Source: Flaviaesturariibacter aridisoli
Lineage (GTDB): Bacteria > Bacteroidota > Bacteroidia > Chitinophagales > Chitinophagaceae
DNA length: 64,000 nucleotides
Assembly: GCF_004343705.1 (NCBI RefSeq)
Contig: NZ_SKFH01000004.1
Location: 1 to 64,000, forward strand
Reading direction: 5' to 3'
This document shows positions 7,965 to 15,165 of this stretch, piece by piece. The translations under genes and the position numbers were made by a program. Within the stretch, counting starts at the first letter, position 1. The number at the start of each line of letters is the position of its first letter. The notes under the pieces are model-generated. The model saw only the letters and a list, made by a program, of their open reading frames with translations. It ran no database searches and was not told where the DNA came from.

Positions 7965-7974
7965 TCTATGTTCG

Positions 7975-8020
7975 TCGGGTGGACTGGATTCGAACCAGCG
8001 ACCCCTTGCACCCCATGCAA
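7975..8020. other. Candidate attachment site in the 3' half of tRNA-Pro
   Basis: Inferred from position: integrases of this kind use the tRNA T-arm and 3' end as the core, and the integrase gene abuts it. A repeat of this sequence at the far end of the element would define the exact core, but it is not in the window. Confidence 0.4.
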
Positions 8021-8048
8021 GTGCGCTACCGGGCTGCGCCACCACCCG
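7975..8048 (-). tRNA. tRNA-Pro(GGG)
   Basis: The minus strand folds as a full tRNA. The acceptor CGGGTGG pairs with CCACCCG, followed by an A discriminator. The D-arm is GCGCAGCCCGGTAGCGC. The anticodon stem-loop CTTGC-ATGGGGT-GCAAG gives anticodon GGG. The T-loop is GGTTCGAATCC. The CCA end is not encoded. A TAAATTTG promoter box lies 47 nt upstream. Confidence 0.93.
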
Positions 8049-8095
8049 AACCGGGTATTCGTTGAAACGTCTTGCGTTGTTTCAGCGACGGGGTG

Positions 8096-8103
8096 CAAAT
8101 TTA
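8096..8103 (-). promoter_or_regulatory. -7 box (TAAATTTG) for tRNA-Pro
   Basis: Matches TAnnTTTG on the minus strand, 47 nt before the tRNA 5' end. Confidence 0.5.
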
Positions 8104-8154
8104 GGGATTTTCGATATTAAAAAGTTCTGCTGAAAGATTTTCTTTGCAGAGATT

Positions 8155-8751
8155 ATGACAAACGAACGCCGCGCCCGCATCGAAGCCGTCCTGTCGAAGC
8201 GTCAGAGCAACCTCACGGTGGTGCTCGAGAACGTATTCGACCCGCACAACATATCCGCCGTGATGCGTAGCTGCGACGCCGTGGGCATACAGGAGATCTA
8301 CGTGCTCAACACCCGCATTCCCCGTCACAAGAAGTTCGGCGACCGCAGTTCCAGCTCCGCCAACAAATGGTTGACAGTGCACCAGTTTACCGATGCCGCC
8401 GCCTGCTTCGCAGAGCTGCGGAGCAAGTACACACGTATATTAACAACGCACCTTTCTTCCGATGCCGTAAGTTTATTCGAGACGGATCTCACCGTACCCA
8501 CTGCCCTTGTGTTCGGCAACGAGCACGCCGGTGTCAGCGAGGAGTTTCTGGCGTTTTCGGACGGCAACTTCATCATCCCACAGGTGGGCATGATCCAGTC
8601 GCTCAACATCAGCGTGGCCTGCGCCGTAACGCTTTATGAAGCGTACCGGCAAAAGTCCGTGGCCGGCCATTATTCCGAATCGGGACTGCGCACCGGGCTC
8701 CAGGAGCAGCTCGCACAACAATGGGGATTGTATGAAGAAAATAATGACTAA
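8155..8751 (+). CDS. trmH: tRNA (guanosine-2'-O)-methyltransferase, TrmH/SpoU family
   Basis: 198 residues. The three SPOUT motifs are present: motif 1 DPHNISAVMRSCDAVG with Asn32 and Arg38, motif 2 LVFGNEHAGVSEE (119-130), and motif 3 IPQVGMIQSLNISVACAV with Asn151 in the trefoil knot. The family transfers a methyl group from S-adenosylmethionine to the 2'-OH of G18 in the D-loop of tRNA. Length fits TrmH, which lacks the N-terminal extension of 23S rRNA enzymes such as RlmB. Its stop overlaps the next gene by 20 bp, so the two are likely translated from one message. Exact tRNA targets cannot be read from sequence. Confidence 0.88.
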   Translation: MTNERRARIEAVLSKRQSNLTVVLENVFDPHNISAVMRSCDAVGIQEIYVLNTRIPRHKKFGDRSSSSANKWLTVHQFTDAAACFAELRSKYTRILTTHLSSDAVSLFETDLTVPTALVFGNEHAGVSEEFLAFSDGNFIIPQVGMIQSLNISVACAVTLYEAYRQKSVAGHYSESGLRTGLQEQLAQQWGLYEENND

Positions 8752-9226
8752 GCTTTTCCTTTGCCTCGCCTTTGCTGCCATCAGCGTCACAGCCGTCGCG
8801 CAAGGCACGGTAGTTCCGAAATGGAAGATCGGCGACCTGGAGCATTACATGGATACGACGTCCGTGCCCACGGTGATCAACTTCTGGGCAACCTTCTGCA
8901 AGCCCTGCATCGCCGAGATCCCGCACTTTCAGGAGCTGACGGCCCAATACAAAAACGAAGGCGTCCGACTGTTGCTGGTAAGCCTCGACCTGCCGGAAGA
9001 TTATAAGAAGATCCCGGCCTTTATGCAAAAGCGCAAGGTCACGGCACCGGTAGCTTTTTTAGATGAGAGCAATGCCGACCTGTTTTGCCCGAAGGTGGAC
9101 AAAAGCTGGTCGGGAGCGCTGCCGGCGACGCTCTTCCTCAACAAGCGCAGCGGTTACCGGCACTTTATAGAGGAACCGCTCACACGAGCGCAGTTGGAAA
9201 ACGAATTGAAGAAATTGGTTCAATAA
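8732..9226 (+). CDS. TlpA-like thioredoxin-fold protein, periplasmic
   Basis: 164 residues from the ATG at 8732, which opens a signal peptide (MKKIMTKLFLCLAFAAISVT, cleavage near AVAQ). Upstream ATG codons in the same frame lie inside trmH and would destroy the signal peptide. The thioredoxin active site is FCKPC (C56, C59) in VINFWATFCKPCIAEIPHF. A cis-Pro occurs in the GALPATLFL segment. The fold is as in TlpA/ResA, which reduce or relay disulfides in the periplasm. It overlaps trmH by 20 bp and is followed by a strong terminator. Substrate unknown. Confidence 0.88.
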   Translation: MKKIMTKLFLCLAFAAISVTAVAQGTVVPKWKIGDLEHYMDTTSVPTVINFWATFCKPCIAEIPHFQELTAQYKNEGVRLLLVSLDLPEDYKKIPAFMQKRKVTAPVAFLDESNADLFCPKVDKSWSGALPATLFLNKRSGYRHFIEEPLTRAQLENELKKLVQ

Positions 9227-9257
9227 AAAATCCCCCCGCTTTCGGCAGGGGGATTTT
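9225..9257. terminator. Bidirectional terminator between convergent thiol genes
   Basis: AAATCCCCC (9228-9236) pairs with GGGGGATTT (9248-9256), with A-rich and T-rich flanks. It lies between the TlpA-like gene (+) and the redoxin gene (-), and would serve both. Confidence 0.8.
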
Positions 9258-9273
9258 CTATATCCGAATGTTT

Positions 9274-9873
9274 TTACTGCACACGCTTGATACCGCAGCC
9301 AACCGACCGTGAGGTTTTCACGGCGATGTCCTTTCCCTGCGTCAGCTCGTCGATCGCGATCTGCAGGTGCTTGCGTCCCACGGCTTCGGCATTGGCCGGG
9401 TTGTCGTCAATGGCGCCGTGGTACACGAGCTTACCATCCTTGTCGAACAGGAAACACTCGGGTGTGCGGGTGGCGCCAAAGGCATCGGCGATCTCGGAGT
9501 TTTGATCCACGACATAGCTCCATTTGTAACCCTGCTCTTTAGCGTAGGCTTTCATTGCATCGTAAGAATCGTCATCACCGCGCTGCGCCTCGTTGGAATT
9601 GACCAGGATAACGCCTACTTTCCTGCCCTGGGCATAGCTGCCGATCTCCTGCGTCCGTTTCTGGTTTTTGACCACGAAGGGACAAGTGTTGCAGCTGAAC
9701 ATCACCAGCAGGCCGTTGCTGCCGCGGGCTTCCTGCAAGCTCAGCTCGCGCCCGCTGACGTCTTTCAGCTTGCTGTCCGCCTTAGGGATCGGTGCGCCGA
9801 TTGGGAGTTCGGTAACCGTGCGGAAAGCAAAAAGCAACACCGCTGCCAGTACGAAAAGACCAGACTTTTTCAT
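9274..9873 (-). CDS. Exported redoxin / thioredoxin-family protein
   Basis: 199 residues with an N-terminal signal segment (MKKSGLFVLAAVLLFAF). The redoxin domain carries MFSCNTCPFV (C61, C64), a C-x2-C typical of the Bacteroidota thioredoxin-family group, and later ATRTPECFLFDKDGKLVYHG with the cis-Pro. A further cysteine sits near the C-terminus (SVGCGIKRV) and could take part in the redox cycle. The family is thought to act in periplasmic thiol oxidation or reduction; substrate is unknown. It converges on the TlpA-like gene and shares its terminator. No promoter box was clear upstream. Confidence 0.85.
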   Translation of the reverse strand: MKKSGLFVLAAVLLFAFRTVTELPIGAPIPKADSKLKDVSGRELSLQEARGSNGLLVMFSCNTCPFVVKNQKRTQEIGSYAQGRKVGVILVNSNEAQRGDDDSYDAMKAYAKEQGYKWSYVVDQNSEIADAFGATRTPECFLFDKDGKLVYHGAIDDNPANAEAVGRKHLQIAIDELTQGKDIAVKTSRSVGCGIKRVQ

Positions 9874-9942
9874 GTGTACGTGTTTTAACTGGTTGTAAGT
9901 TCGGGAAAAGCGCGCAGCCGGCAGTCGCCGCTGGTGTAAAAT

Positions 9943-10908
9943 TCAGGACAGCAGGTCTTCGTGCGGGGCCTTCAGGGCATCTTCCGCCTCGGCCCGCGCG
10001 CGCTTGAGGTTCACCAGGGTCACATTCAGCTCGAAGCCGATCAGCAGCACCAGCGAGTTGACGAAGATGAGCGACATGAGGATGAACACGGCGCTGATGG
10101 AGCCGTACAGCTTATTGTAGTTGGAAAAATTGTTCACCCAAAACGTTACCAGGGTGGTGGCGAGGATCATCAGCGAAGTGGCAAATACGGAGCCGGGCGT
10201 GATCAACGGCCATTTTTTCGTTACCGCCGGGCCATGCCGGTAAATGAAGGAGACCGACCAGAAAGCCAGCAGCACGATGATGATCCAGCGTGTGTTGGCG
10301 ATGATGCCCCGCACGTGCCCGTTGCGGATGCCGATCCATTTGAGCACCGCGCCCTGCGCCACGAGCAGCAGGATGCAGGTGAAGATGGTGAAGAAAAAGA
10401 TCATCGTAAGCCGCATTGCCGTCTTGCGTTTCTGCAGCCCCGTAGGCTTGCCGAATCCTTCGTAGTTTTTGTCGAAGGAACGAAGAATACCCATCATGGC
10501 ATTGCTGGAGAAGAACATCGCCAGCAGCAGACCAAAGGAGAGCAGGCCATTGCGCGGGCGTTGTAAAAAGTCGCGCAGGAAGCCGATGATGACCGAGTTG
10601 TTCTTTTCACCCGGCACAATATCGCGGATGATGCCGAACAGCTCGCGGGTGAACTGTTTCGAGATGGGCAATAGCGGCACCAGCGTGAACAGGAACAGCA
10701 TCGTAGGCGGGATGGCCATGAATACGTTGAACGAGATCGCCGCGGCGCGCTCCGGCAGGCTCGTGCGGCCGAGTTGCCGCTTGAAGGCACCCGTGATCTC
10801 GAAGAGCGAGAACTCGCGAATGCCCGGCACATAAGCGTGCTTGCTGCCTTCGATGACCGAATTCAGCGGGCGGCTCATGCGGCGGCGGATATGCAGGGGA
10901 GAGGCCAT
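9943..10908 (-). CDS. YihY/BrkB-family inner-membrane protein
   Basis: 321 residues. A multi-span integral membrane protein with about six hydrophobic segments and the family motifs RAAAISFNVFMAIPPTMLF (near 60-80) and YGSISAVFILMSLIFVNSLV (near 265-285). The family was once annotated as ribonuclease BN, which is now considered wrong for YihY; no enzymatic role is established. The start ATG overlaps the stop of mltG by one base (TGATG), so the two are translationally coupled. A charged tail follows the last membrane segment (KRARAEAEDALKAPHEDLL). Confidence 0.88.
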   Translation of the reverse strand: MASPLHIRRRMSRPLNSVIEGSKHAYVPGIREFSLFEITGAFKRQLGRTSLPERAAAISFNVFMAIPPTMLFLFTLVPLLPISKQFTRELFGIIRDIVPGEKNNSVIIGFLRDFLQRPRNGLLSFGLLLAMFFSSNAMMGILRSFDKNYEGFGKPTGLQKRKTAMRLTMIFFFTIFTCILLLVAQGAVLKWIGIRNGHVRGIIANTRWIIIVLLAFWSVSFIYRHGPAVTKKWPLITPGSVFATSLMILATTLVTFWVNNFSNYNKLYGSISAVFILMSLIFVNSLVLLIGFELNVTLVNLKRARAEAEDALKAPHEDLLS

Positions 10909-11942
10909 CAGGAACTTTTACCGTTTTTAATGGCCTCCTGGCGGTTGAGCGCTTCCTGGTAGGCTTTTGCTTTCTGAAGGTGCTCTTCGTAGGTAGTGCT
11001 AAACACATGGGTGCCGTCAAACGCGGGGCTCGCCACAAAGTACAGGTACGTGGTTTGCGGAGCATCGAGCACGGCGTCGAGGGTTTTGCGCGAAGGCGTG
11101 CAGATCGGGCCCGGGGGCAAGCCGCGGCTGCGATAGGTATTGTAGGGCGATGCAACGAAGAGGTGCTTTTCGTAAATGCGCTTCAGCGTAAAGTCGTTCA
11201 GGGCGAACTTGATTGTAGGGTCGGCCTGCAGCGGCATACCCTTCGCTACGCGGTTGAGGTACACGGAAGCTACATTGCCTTTTTCAGCCTGTGCGTTCGT
11301 TTCTTCTTCCACGATTGAAGCGACGGTGTAGGCCTCTTCGGGAGAAAGGCCATGGGCCCGGGCTTTGGCAATACGCTCCTTCGTCCAGTAGCCGGCCGAC
11401 ACGTCGGCAAACTTGCGCAGGATCTCGCGCGGCCCCGACGTCCAGTAATAGGTATAGGTGTCGGGGAGCAATATCGTCAGGGCCTGCTCGGGCGTCACCT
11501 TGAAGGCACGCATCGAATCGGGGTCGTTGAGGAAGCGCATCATTTCGGCCGAGTCAATCTCGAATTTGCTGCCGCACATTTTGGCGATGTCGCCGCGGGT
11601 GCGCACCTTGTTGATGGTGAGCTTCACCGGCGTCTGGGTCCCGTTGCGCAGGGTACGGACCATGCGGTAGAGGCTGGTGCCGTTGGCGAACTCGTATTTG
11701 CCGGCACGGATATGGTCCCAATAGCCGAGCTGGCCGGCCATCCATTCAAAGAAGCGCGGGCTGCTAACGATCTTGTTCTTCCGGAGTGAATCGAGCACGG
11801 CGCCGCGGGTGGGCGCGTCGGAGGCAATGTAAAGCGTGGCGCGTTTGCCGCTGAAGCCCGTTCCCGAGCCAAAAAGGAGCCAGCCCGCCGCTACCGCCAG
11901 CAGGAACACGATGCCGAACAAAATCAGTAAGATCCGTCTCAT
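10908..11942 (-). CDS. mltG: Endolytic murein transglycosylase MltG
   Basis: 344 residues. One N-terminal membrane anchor (residues 4-22), a LysM-like region, then the YceG/MltG catalytic domain. The catalytic Glu212 is in VASIVEEET, and the family signature LQADPTIKFAL follows. MltG cuts nascent glycan strands in the periplasm and is thought to set glycan length by ending polymerisation. Its stop overlaps the BrkB-type gene start by one base, so the pair is one operon. A secG terminator lies between it and the upstream genes, so it probably has its own promoter; TATTTTAC just upstream is a one- or two-mismatch match to the -7 consensus. Confidence 0.93.
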   Translation of the reverse strand: MRRILLILFGIVFLLAVAAGWLLFGSGTGFSGKRATLYIASDAPTRGAVLDSLRKNKIVSSPRFFEWMAGQLGYWDHIRAGKYEFANGTSLYRMVRTLRNGTQTPVKLTINKVRTRGDIAKMCGSKFEIDSAEMMRFLNDPDSMRAFKVTPEQALTILLPDTYTYYWTSGPREILRKFADVSAGYWTKERIAKARAHGLSPEEAYTVASIVEEETNAQAEKGNVASVYLNRVAKGMPLQADPTIKFALNDFTLKRIYEKHLFVASPYNTYRSRGLPPGPICTPSRKTLDAVLDAPQTTYLYFVASPAFDGTHVFSTTYEEHLQKAKAYQEALNRQEAIKNGKSS

Positions 11943-11960
11943 ACGGGGGTAAAATAAATA

Positions 11961-11989
11961 AAAAACCCTGCCGCTCCGGCAGGGCTTTT
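11961..11989 (-). terminator. Terminator after secG
   Basis: CCCTGCCG pairs with CGGCAGGG around a CTC loop, with T and A runs on both flanks. Confidence 0.75.
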
Positions 11990-12012
11990 CCTAAGATTAT
12001 GTTAGTGCCTGC

Positions 12013-12336
12013 TTAACGGCCGGGAGCCGGAGCGGGCGCAGTGGCCGGACGCTGCGTAGATGCCGGAACGGAGCCGTTGCCTACGTCGAGGCGGCTGTCG
12101 TCGGCCTGGCGGCCACTGATGAAAAATGTCGAAGTAAGGCAAAGCACGGCGATCAGGGCGGCGAAGATCCAGGTGCCTTTTTCGAGCACGTCGGTCGTTT
12201 GCTTCACACCCATGAACTGGTTGCTGAGGCCGCCCACGTTACCGGCGAGACCTCCGCCCTTGGGGTTCTGAACCAGCACAAAAAAGCCCAGGATCACACT
12301 GGCCAGGACAATCAGAATAAGGAACAAGGTGGTCAT
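12013..12336 (-). CDS. secG: Protein translocase subunit SecG
   Basis: 107 residues. Two membrane segments (residues 3-22 and about 55-75) surround the conserved loop VQNPKGGGLAG and the LEKGTWIFA segment that mark SecG. It associates with SecYE in the inner membrane and helps SecA-driven protein export. The C-terminal tail is Pro/Ala-rich and low-complexity, as is common in Bacteroidota. It begins 9 bp after the stop of the upstream gene, so it is the last gene of a leftward operon reaching back toward miaB. Confidence 0.92.
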   Translation of the reverse strand: MTTLFLILIVLASVILGFFVLVQNPKGGGLAGNVGGLSNQFMGVKQTTDVLEKGTWIFAALIAVLCLTSTFFISGRQADDSRLDVGNGSVPASTQRPATAPAPAPGR

Positions 12337-12345
12337 ACTGTGGGA

Positions 12346-13209
12346 TTATGCGTTGAGGCTGTTGATTTTGTCCGCAAAATAAGCACTTTTTGCGGGATGA
12401 AGCAAACTTAATTTACGGTAGATCTCGGCGGCTTTTTTCCGGTTTCCTTGCTTCAGCCATACTTCCGCCATCGATTCGGTAACGATCTCCGACTCCTTGA
12501 CCGAGTGGCTCGCCATGTGCTCCACGCCCGCTTCCGCACGGGCGTCGGCGGGCGCAGCGGCTTCCGGCGTAATGCGCTTCATCGTCTTCAGCCAGTCCGT
12601 AAAGCTCTTGAGCTGCTTGCCAAACTTATCGGTACCCACTTCCTCGCGCGAGAGGCGGATGCCCTGCGATGCGAAATAGTCCACCGCATGGAAAGGACCA
12701 AAGCTCAGCTCACCTACCGGGGCTGCATTGAGGTTGATACCGGCCAATCCGGGCAACGGCGCCTCGTCTTCTTCCTCCACATCAACTTCGTGCTCTTCGA
12801 TCGAGGTAGGGGTCTCGTATACGTCGGATACTTCCGCTTCCGGCGCCACAGGCTTCACGATCAGTGCCGTTTCGGGCTCGGGCTCCGCGGGAACTTCGGT
12901 AGTTAATCCGGAGACTTCCGGCCCGGCAACGGAGTGCGCCAACGACACCTCGTTTTCAAGGGCGCCGATGCCGTGCTCGGGGCGGTGCAGGAAGAACTCA
13001 AAGCTCACCGGGTCGTGGAAATACAGTTGCGCCTTCTGGTACTGGCGGCGGTATTCTTCCGAGGCGGGATCAAACTTTTTGAGCAGCAGGAAATGTGCCG
13101 GCGCGAAGTAGGGATATTGCGCCGTAAGCTGTCGCAGTTCTTCAACGCTGCAATCGGCAAAAGACTTCTGGAAAAGCGATTCGGAAAGGCGATTCATCGG
13201 CGCTGCCAT
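12346..13209 (-). CDS. Hypothetical protein, acidic, TPR-like C-terminus
   Basis: 287 residues, function unknown. The N-terminus (LRQLTAQYPYFAPAHFLLLKK) and C-terminus (EVWLKQGNRKKAAEIYRKL) each look like a single tetratricopeptide-type helix pair. The middle (residues 95-165) is a low-complexity acidic region rich in Glu, Val and Pro (VDVEEEDEAPLPG). No signal peptide or membrane span. It sits between lptE and secG, with gaps of 19 and 9 bp, so it is co-transcribed with two envelope genes. Proteins with this layout are common next to lptE in Bacteroidota; a scaffolding role is only a guess. Confidence 0.75.
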   Translation of the reverse strand: MAAPMNRLSESLFQKSFADCSVEELRQLTAQYPYFAPAHFLLLKKFDPASEEYRRQYQKAQLYFHDPVSFEFFLHRPEHGIGALENEVSLAHSVAGPEVSGLTTEVPAEPEPETALIVKPVAPEAEVSDVYETPTSIEEHEVDVEEEDEAPLPGLAGINLNAAPVGELSFGPFHAVDYFASQGIRLSREEVGTDKFGKQLKSFTDWLKTMKRITPEAAAPADARAEAGVEHMASHSVKESEIVTESMAEVWLKQGNRKKAAEIYRKLSLLHPAKSAYFADKINSLNA

Positions 13210-13228
13210 GCCGCCAAATTAGCACAGT

Positions 13229-13762
13229 TTACCAATTCGAGAACAGGCGGTTGAAAATATCATCGGCAAGGCCGTTGAGCATCTGGTCGAGCAGGGCCGC
13301 CTCGGCCTGCTGCAGGCTTTGCGTGGCCGAGAAGTCGAAGCTGCGGCTGACGGTCTGCTCCTGCGGCACCGCGTTGGCCGTGCGGTTGTTGGTGAGACTC
13401 ATGCGCACCGTTACCGTAAGGCGGTTGAGGGTGCTCGTACTGTTGTTGCCCACCGCCGATGTGGTCACTGAATAATCGGTTACCGTGGCGGCCACATCGT
13501 AGTCGGCGCGGTCGTCGTTGGTGAGGCTGAGGCGCGTTTGGTTCTGCACTTTGCGACGAAGGCGCTCCGACAGGTTGGGCGCCAGCTGCGGGTTCACATA
13601 AGGCGCCACGTTGTCGAACTTCTGGATGCGTATCGTGCGGATGGAATCGGGGATCGATACGTCCCGGAACGAATACACGCCGCAGCCGCTGTTAACGGTG
13701 CCAACGAAAGCCAGTACAAGTGCCAGCAGCAGGGGGATCGTGATCTTCTTCAGAAAGCGCAT
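13229..13762 (-). CDS. lptE: LPS-assembly lipoprotein LptE
   Basis: 177 residues. The lipoprotein signal peptide ends at a lipobox near NSGCG (Cys about residue 27). The mature part starts with YSFRDVSIPDSIRTIRIQKF and continues through LSERLRRKVQNQTRL, the Bacteroidota LptE pattern. LptE plugs the LptD barrel in the outer membrane and helps place LPS in the outer leaflet. The gene lies downstream of the sigma-54 activator and upstream of an unknown gene and secG, all leftward. The 131-bp gap before it has no obvious promoter box, so it may depend on read-through. Confidence 0.87.
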   Translation of the reverse strand: MRFLKKITIPLLLALVLAFVGTVNSGCGVYSFRDVSIPDSIRTIRIQKFDNVAPYVNPQLAPNLSERLRRKVQNQTRLSLTNDDRADYDVAATVTDYSVTTSAVGNNSTSTLNRLTVTVRMSLTNNRTANAVPQEQTVSRSFDFSATQSLQQAEAALLDQMLNGLADDIFNRLFSNW

Positions 13763-13893
13763 CGGTGTAAAGCTAGTAGAATGTGGTGATCCGTTATCCG
13801 GTTCATCTGCTAATCATCTGCCAATGTGATGAATGGCTTTGGAAAGGATCGTCCATTACCACACAGGAACCGGTTACTTGATCAGCAGTTTCA

Positions 13894-15156
13894 TTATTCG
13901 TCAATATTGTATTCCTTCAGCTTCCGGTAGAGCGTCCGCTCGGAAATGCCGAGGTCGGAGGCTGCGTCCTTACGCTTGTTCTTGTGCTTCTTCAGCGCTT
14001 TGATGATCAGCTCCTTTTCCTTGTCCATGATGTTGAGGCTTTCTTCCACCTCCTCGTGATCGTGGATCCCGTCGTGCACCAGCACGGGCTGCACGGGCAT
14101 CCCCGGGTTGTGCGGCACCAGCACCGGTTGCAGCGGGCCGTCGCCACCGCTGTGCGCCGGCATATGGTGGGTTTGCAGGTCCTGCAGCTCGCGGAACAGC
14201 CCGGGGTTTTGCGCCAGGGCCGACGGGTTTTGCAGGATCTCGCCCATCAGCTTTTTGAGCTCCGTCACATCGCGCTTCATGTCGAAGAACAGCTTGTAAA
14301 GGATCTCCCGCTCATTACTGAACGCACCCTCGCCGGTGCTGCCGTGAGAGGCGAGCACAGGCAGCCGATTCATGTTGGCCTCGGGCAGGAAGCGCTCAAG
14401 CTCCTGCGACGAAATGTTTTTTTCCGACGCGAGTACCGAGATCTGCTCGGCAATGTTTTTCAGCTCGCGCACGTTGCCCGGCCAGGTATAATTCATCAGG
14501 CGTTGGCGCGCGCCTTCATCGAGCTGGATCGGCGTCGTTTTGTAGCGCTCGGCAAAGTCGACCACAAACTTGCGGAACAGCAGCGGCACATCTTCCTTAC
14601 GGTCGCGGAGAGCGGGCACGCGGATGGGGACGGTATTGAGACGGTAGTAAAGGTCTTCGCGAAACTTGCCGGCCTGCACTTGGTCCAGCAAGTCGCGGTT
14701 GGTGGCGGCGATGACGCGTACATCGGTCTTCTGCACTTTCGAGGAACCTACGCGGATGTACTCACCGGTTTCCAGCACCCGCAGCAAGCGGGCCTGCGTG
14801 CCCAGCGGCATTTCACCGATCTCGTCGAGAAAGATGGTGCCGCCGTTGACCGTTTCGAAATAGCCCTTGCGCGTATCTACCGCACCTGTGAAGGAGCCCT
14901 TTTCATGGCCGAACAGCTCCGAGTCGATCGTGCCTTCGGGGATGGCGCCGCAGTTGACGGCGATAAAGGGATTGTGCTTGCGTGCCGACAGCGAGTGAAT
15001 GATATGCGAGAAGGCTTCCTTGCCCACGCCGCTCTCACCGTTGATCAGTACCGTCAGGTCGGTATTCGATACCTGGGCCGCCACTTGCAGGGCGTAGTTG
15101 AGGGCAGGGGAGTTGCCGATAATTCCGAAACGGTTCTTAATGCTTTGCTGGTCCAT
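13894..15156 (-). CDS. Sigma-54-dependent activator lacking a receiver domain
   Basis: 420 residues. The AAA+ domain starts almost at the N-terminus: Walker A GESGVGKE (40-47), the sigma-54 contact loop as GSFTGA (87-92), Walker B TIFLDEIGE (107-115) and an arginine-finger region. A His/Pro-rich linker (about 330-375, with PHNPGMPVQPVLVHDG) leads to a Fis-type HTH (ASDLGISERTLYRKLKEY). No response-regulator receiver or other sensor domain precedes the ATPase, so it may be constitutively active or controlled by a partner. The contact loop has Ser where the usual motif GAFTGA has Ala. It follows miaB by 9 bp in one operon, a common neighbourhood in Bacteroidota. Confidence 0.9.
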   Translation of the reverse strand: MDQQSIKNRFGIIGNSPALNYALQVAAQVSNTDLTVLINGESGVGKEAFSHIIHSLSARKHNPFIAVNCGAIPEGTIDSELFGHEKGSFTGAVDTRKGYFETVNGGTIFLDEIGEMPLGTQARLLRVLETGEYIRVGSSKVQKTDVRVIAATNRDLLDQVQAGKFREDLYYRLNTVPIRVPALRDRKEDVPLLFRKFVVDFAERYKTTPIQLDEGARQRLMNYTWPGNVRELKNIAEQISVLASEKNISSQELERFLPEANMNRLPVLASHGSTGEGAFSNEREILYKLFFDMKRDVTELKKLMGEILQNPSALAQNPGLFRELQDLQTHHMPAHSGGDGPLQPVLVPHNPGMPVQPVLVHDGIHDHEEVEESLNIMDKEKELIIKALKKHKNKRKDAASDLGISERTLYRKLKEYNIDE

Positions 15157-15165
15157 GGGCTGTAG

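Larger units (their letters stand above)
1..7974. mobile_element. Right-hand part of a tRNA-Pro-integrated genomic element
   Basis: The segment differs from the rest of the window: more AT-rich for most of its length, long non-coding gaps, and mobility genes only (IS3 transposase, serine recombinase, VirE-N/DUF3987 protein, tyrosine integrase) plus two orphan proteins. It ends beside the 3' end of tRNA-Pro at 7975, with the integrase as the first gene inside, the usual layout for elements that integrate into a tRNA 3' end. I saw no second copy of the tRNA 3' end between 1 and 7900, so the far boundary probably lies outside the window. No conjugation or mobilisation genes are visible in this part. 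Confidence 0.6.

Noticed and set aside
7873-8133. 86-codon plus-strand frame across tRNA-Pro
   Set aside because: It is antisense to the tRNA and its terminator, a frequent false gene.
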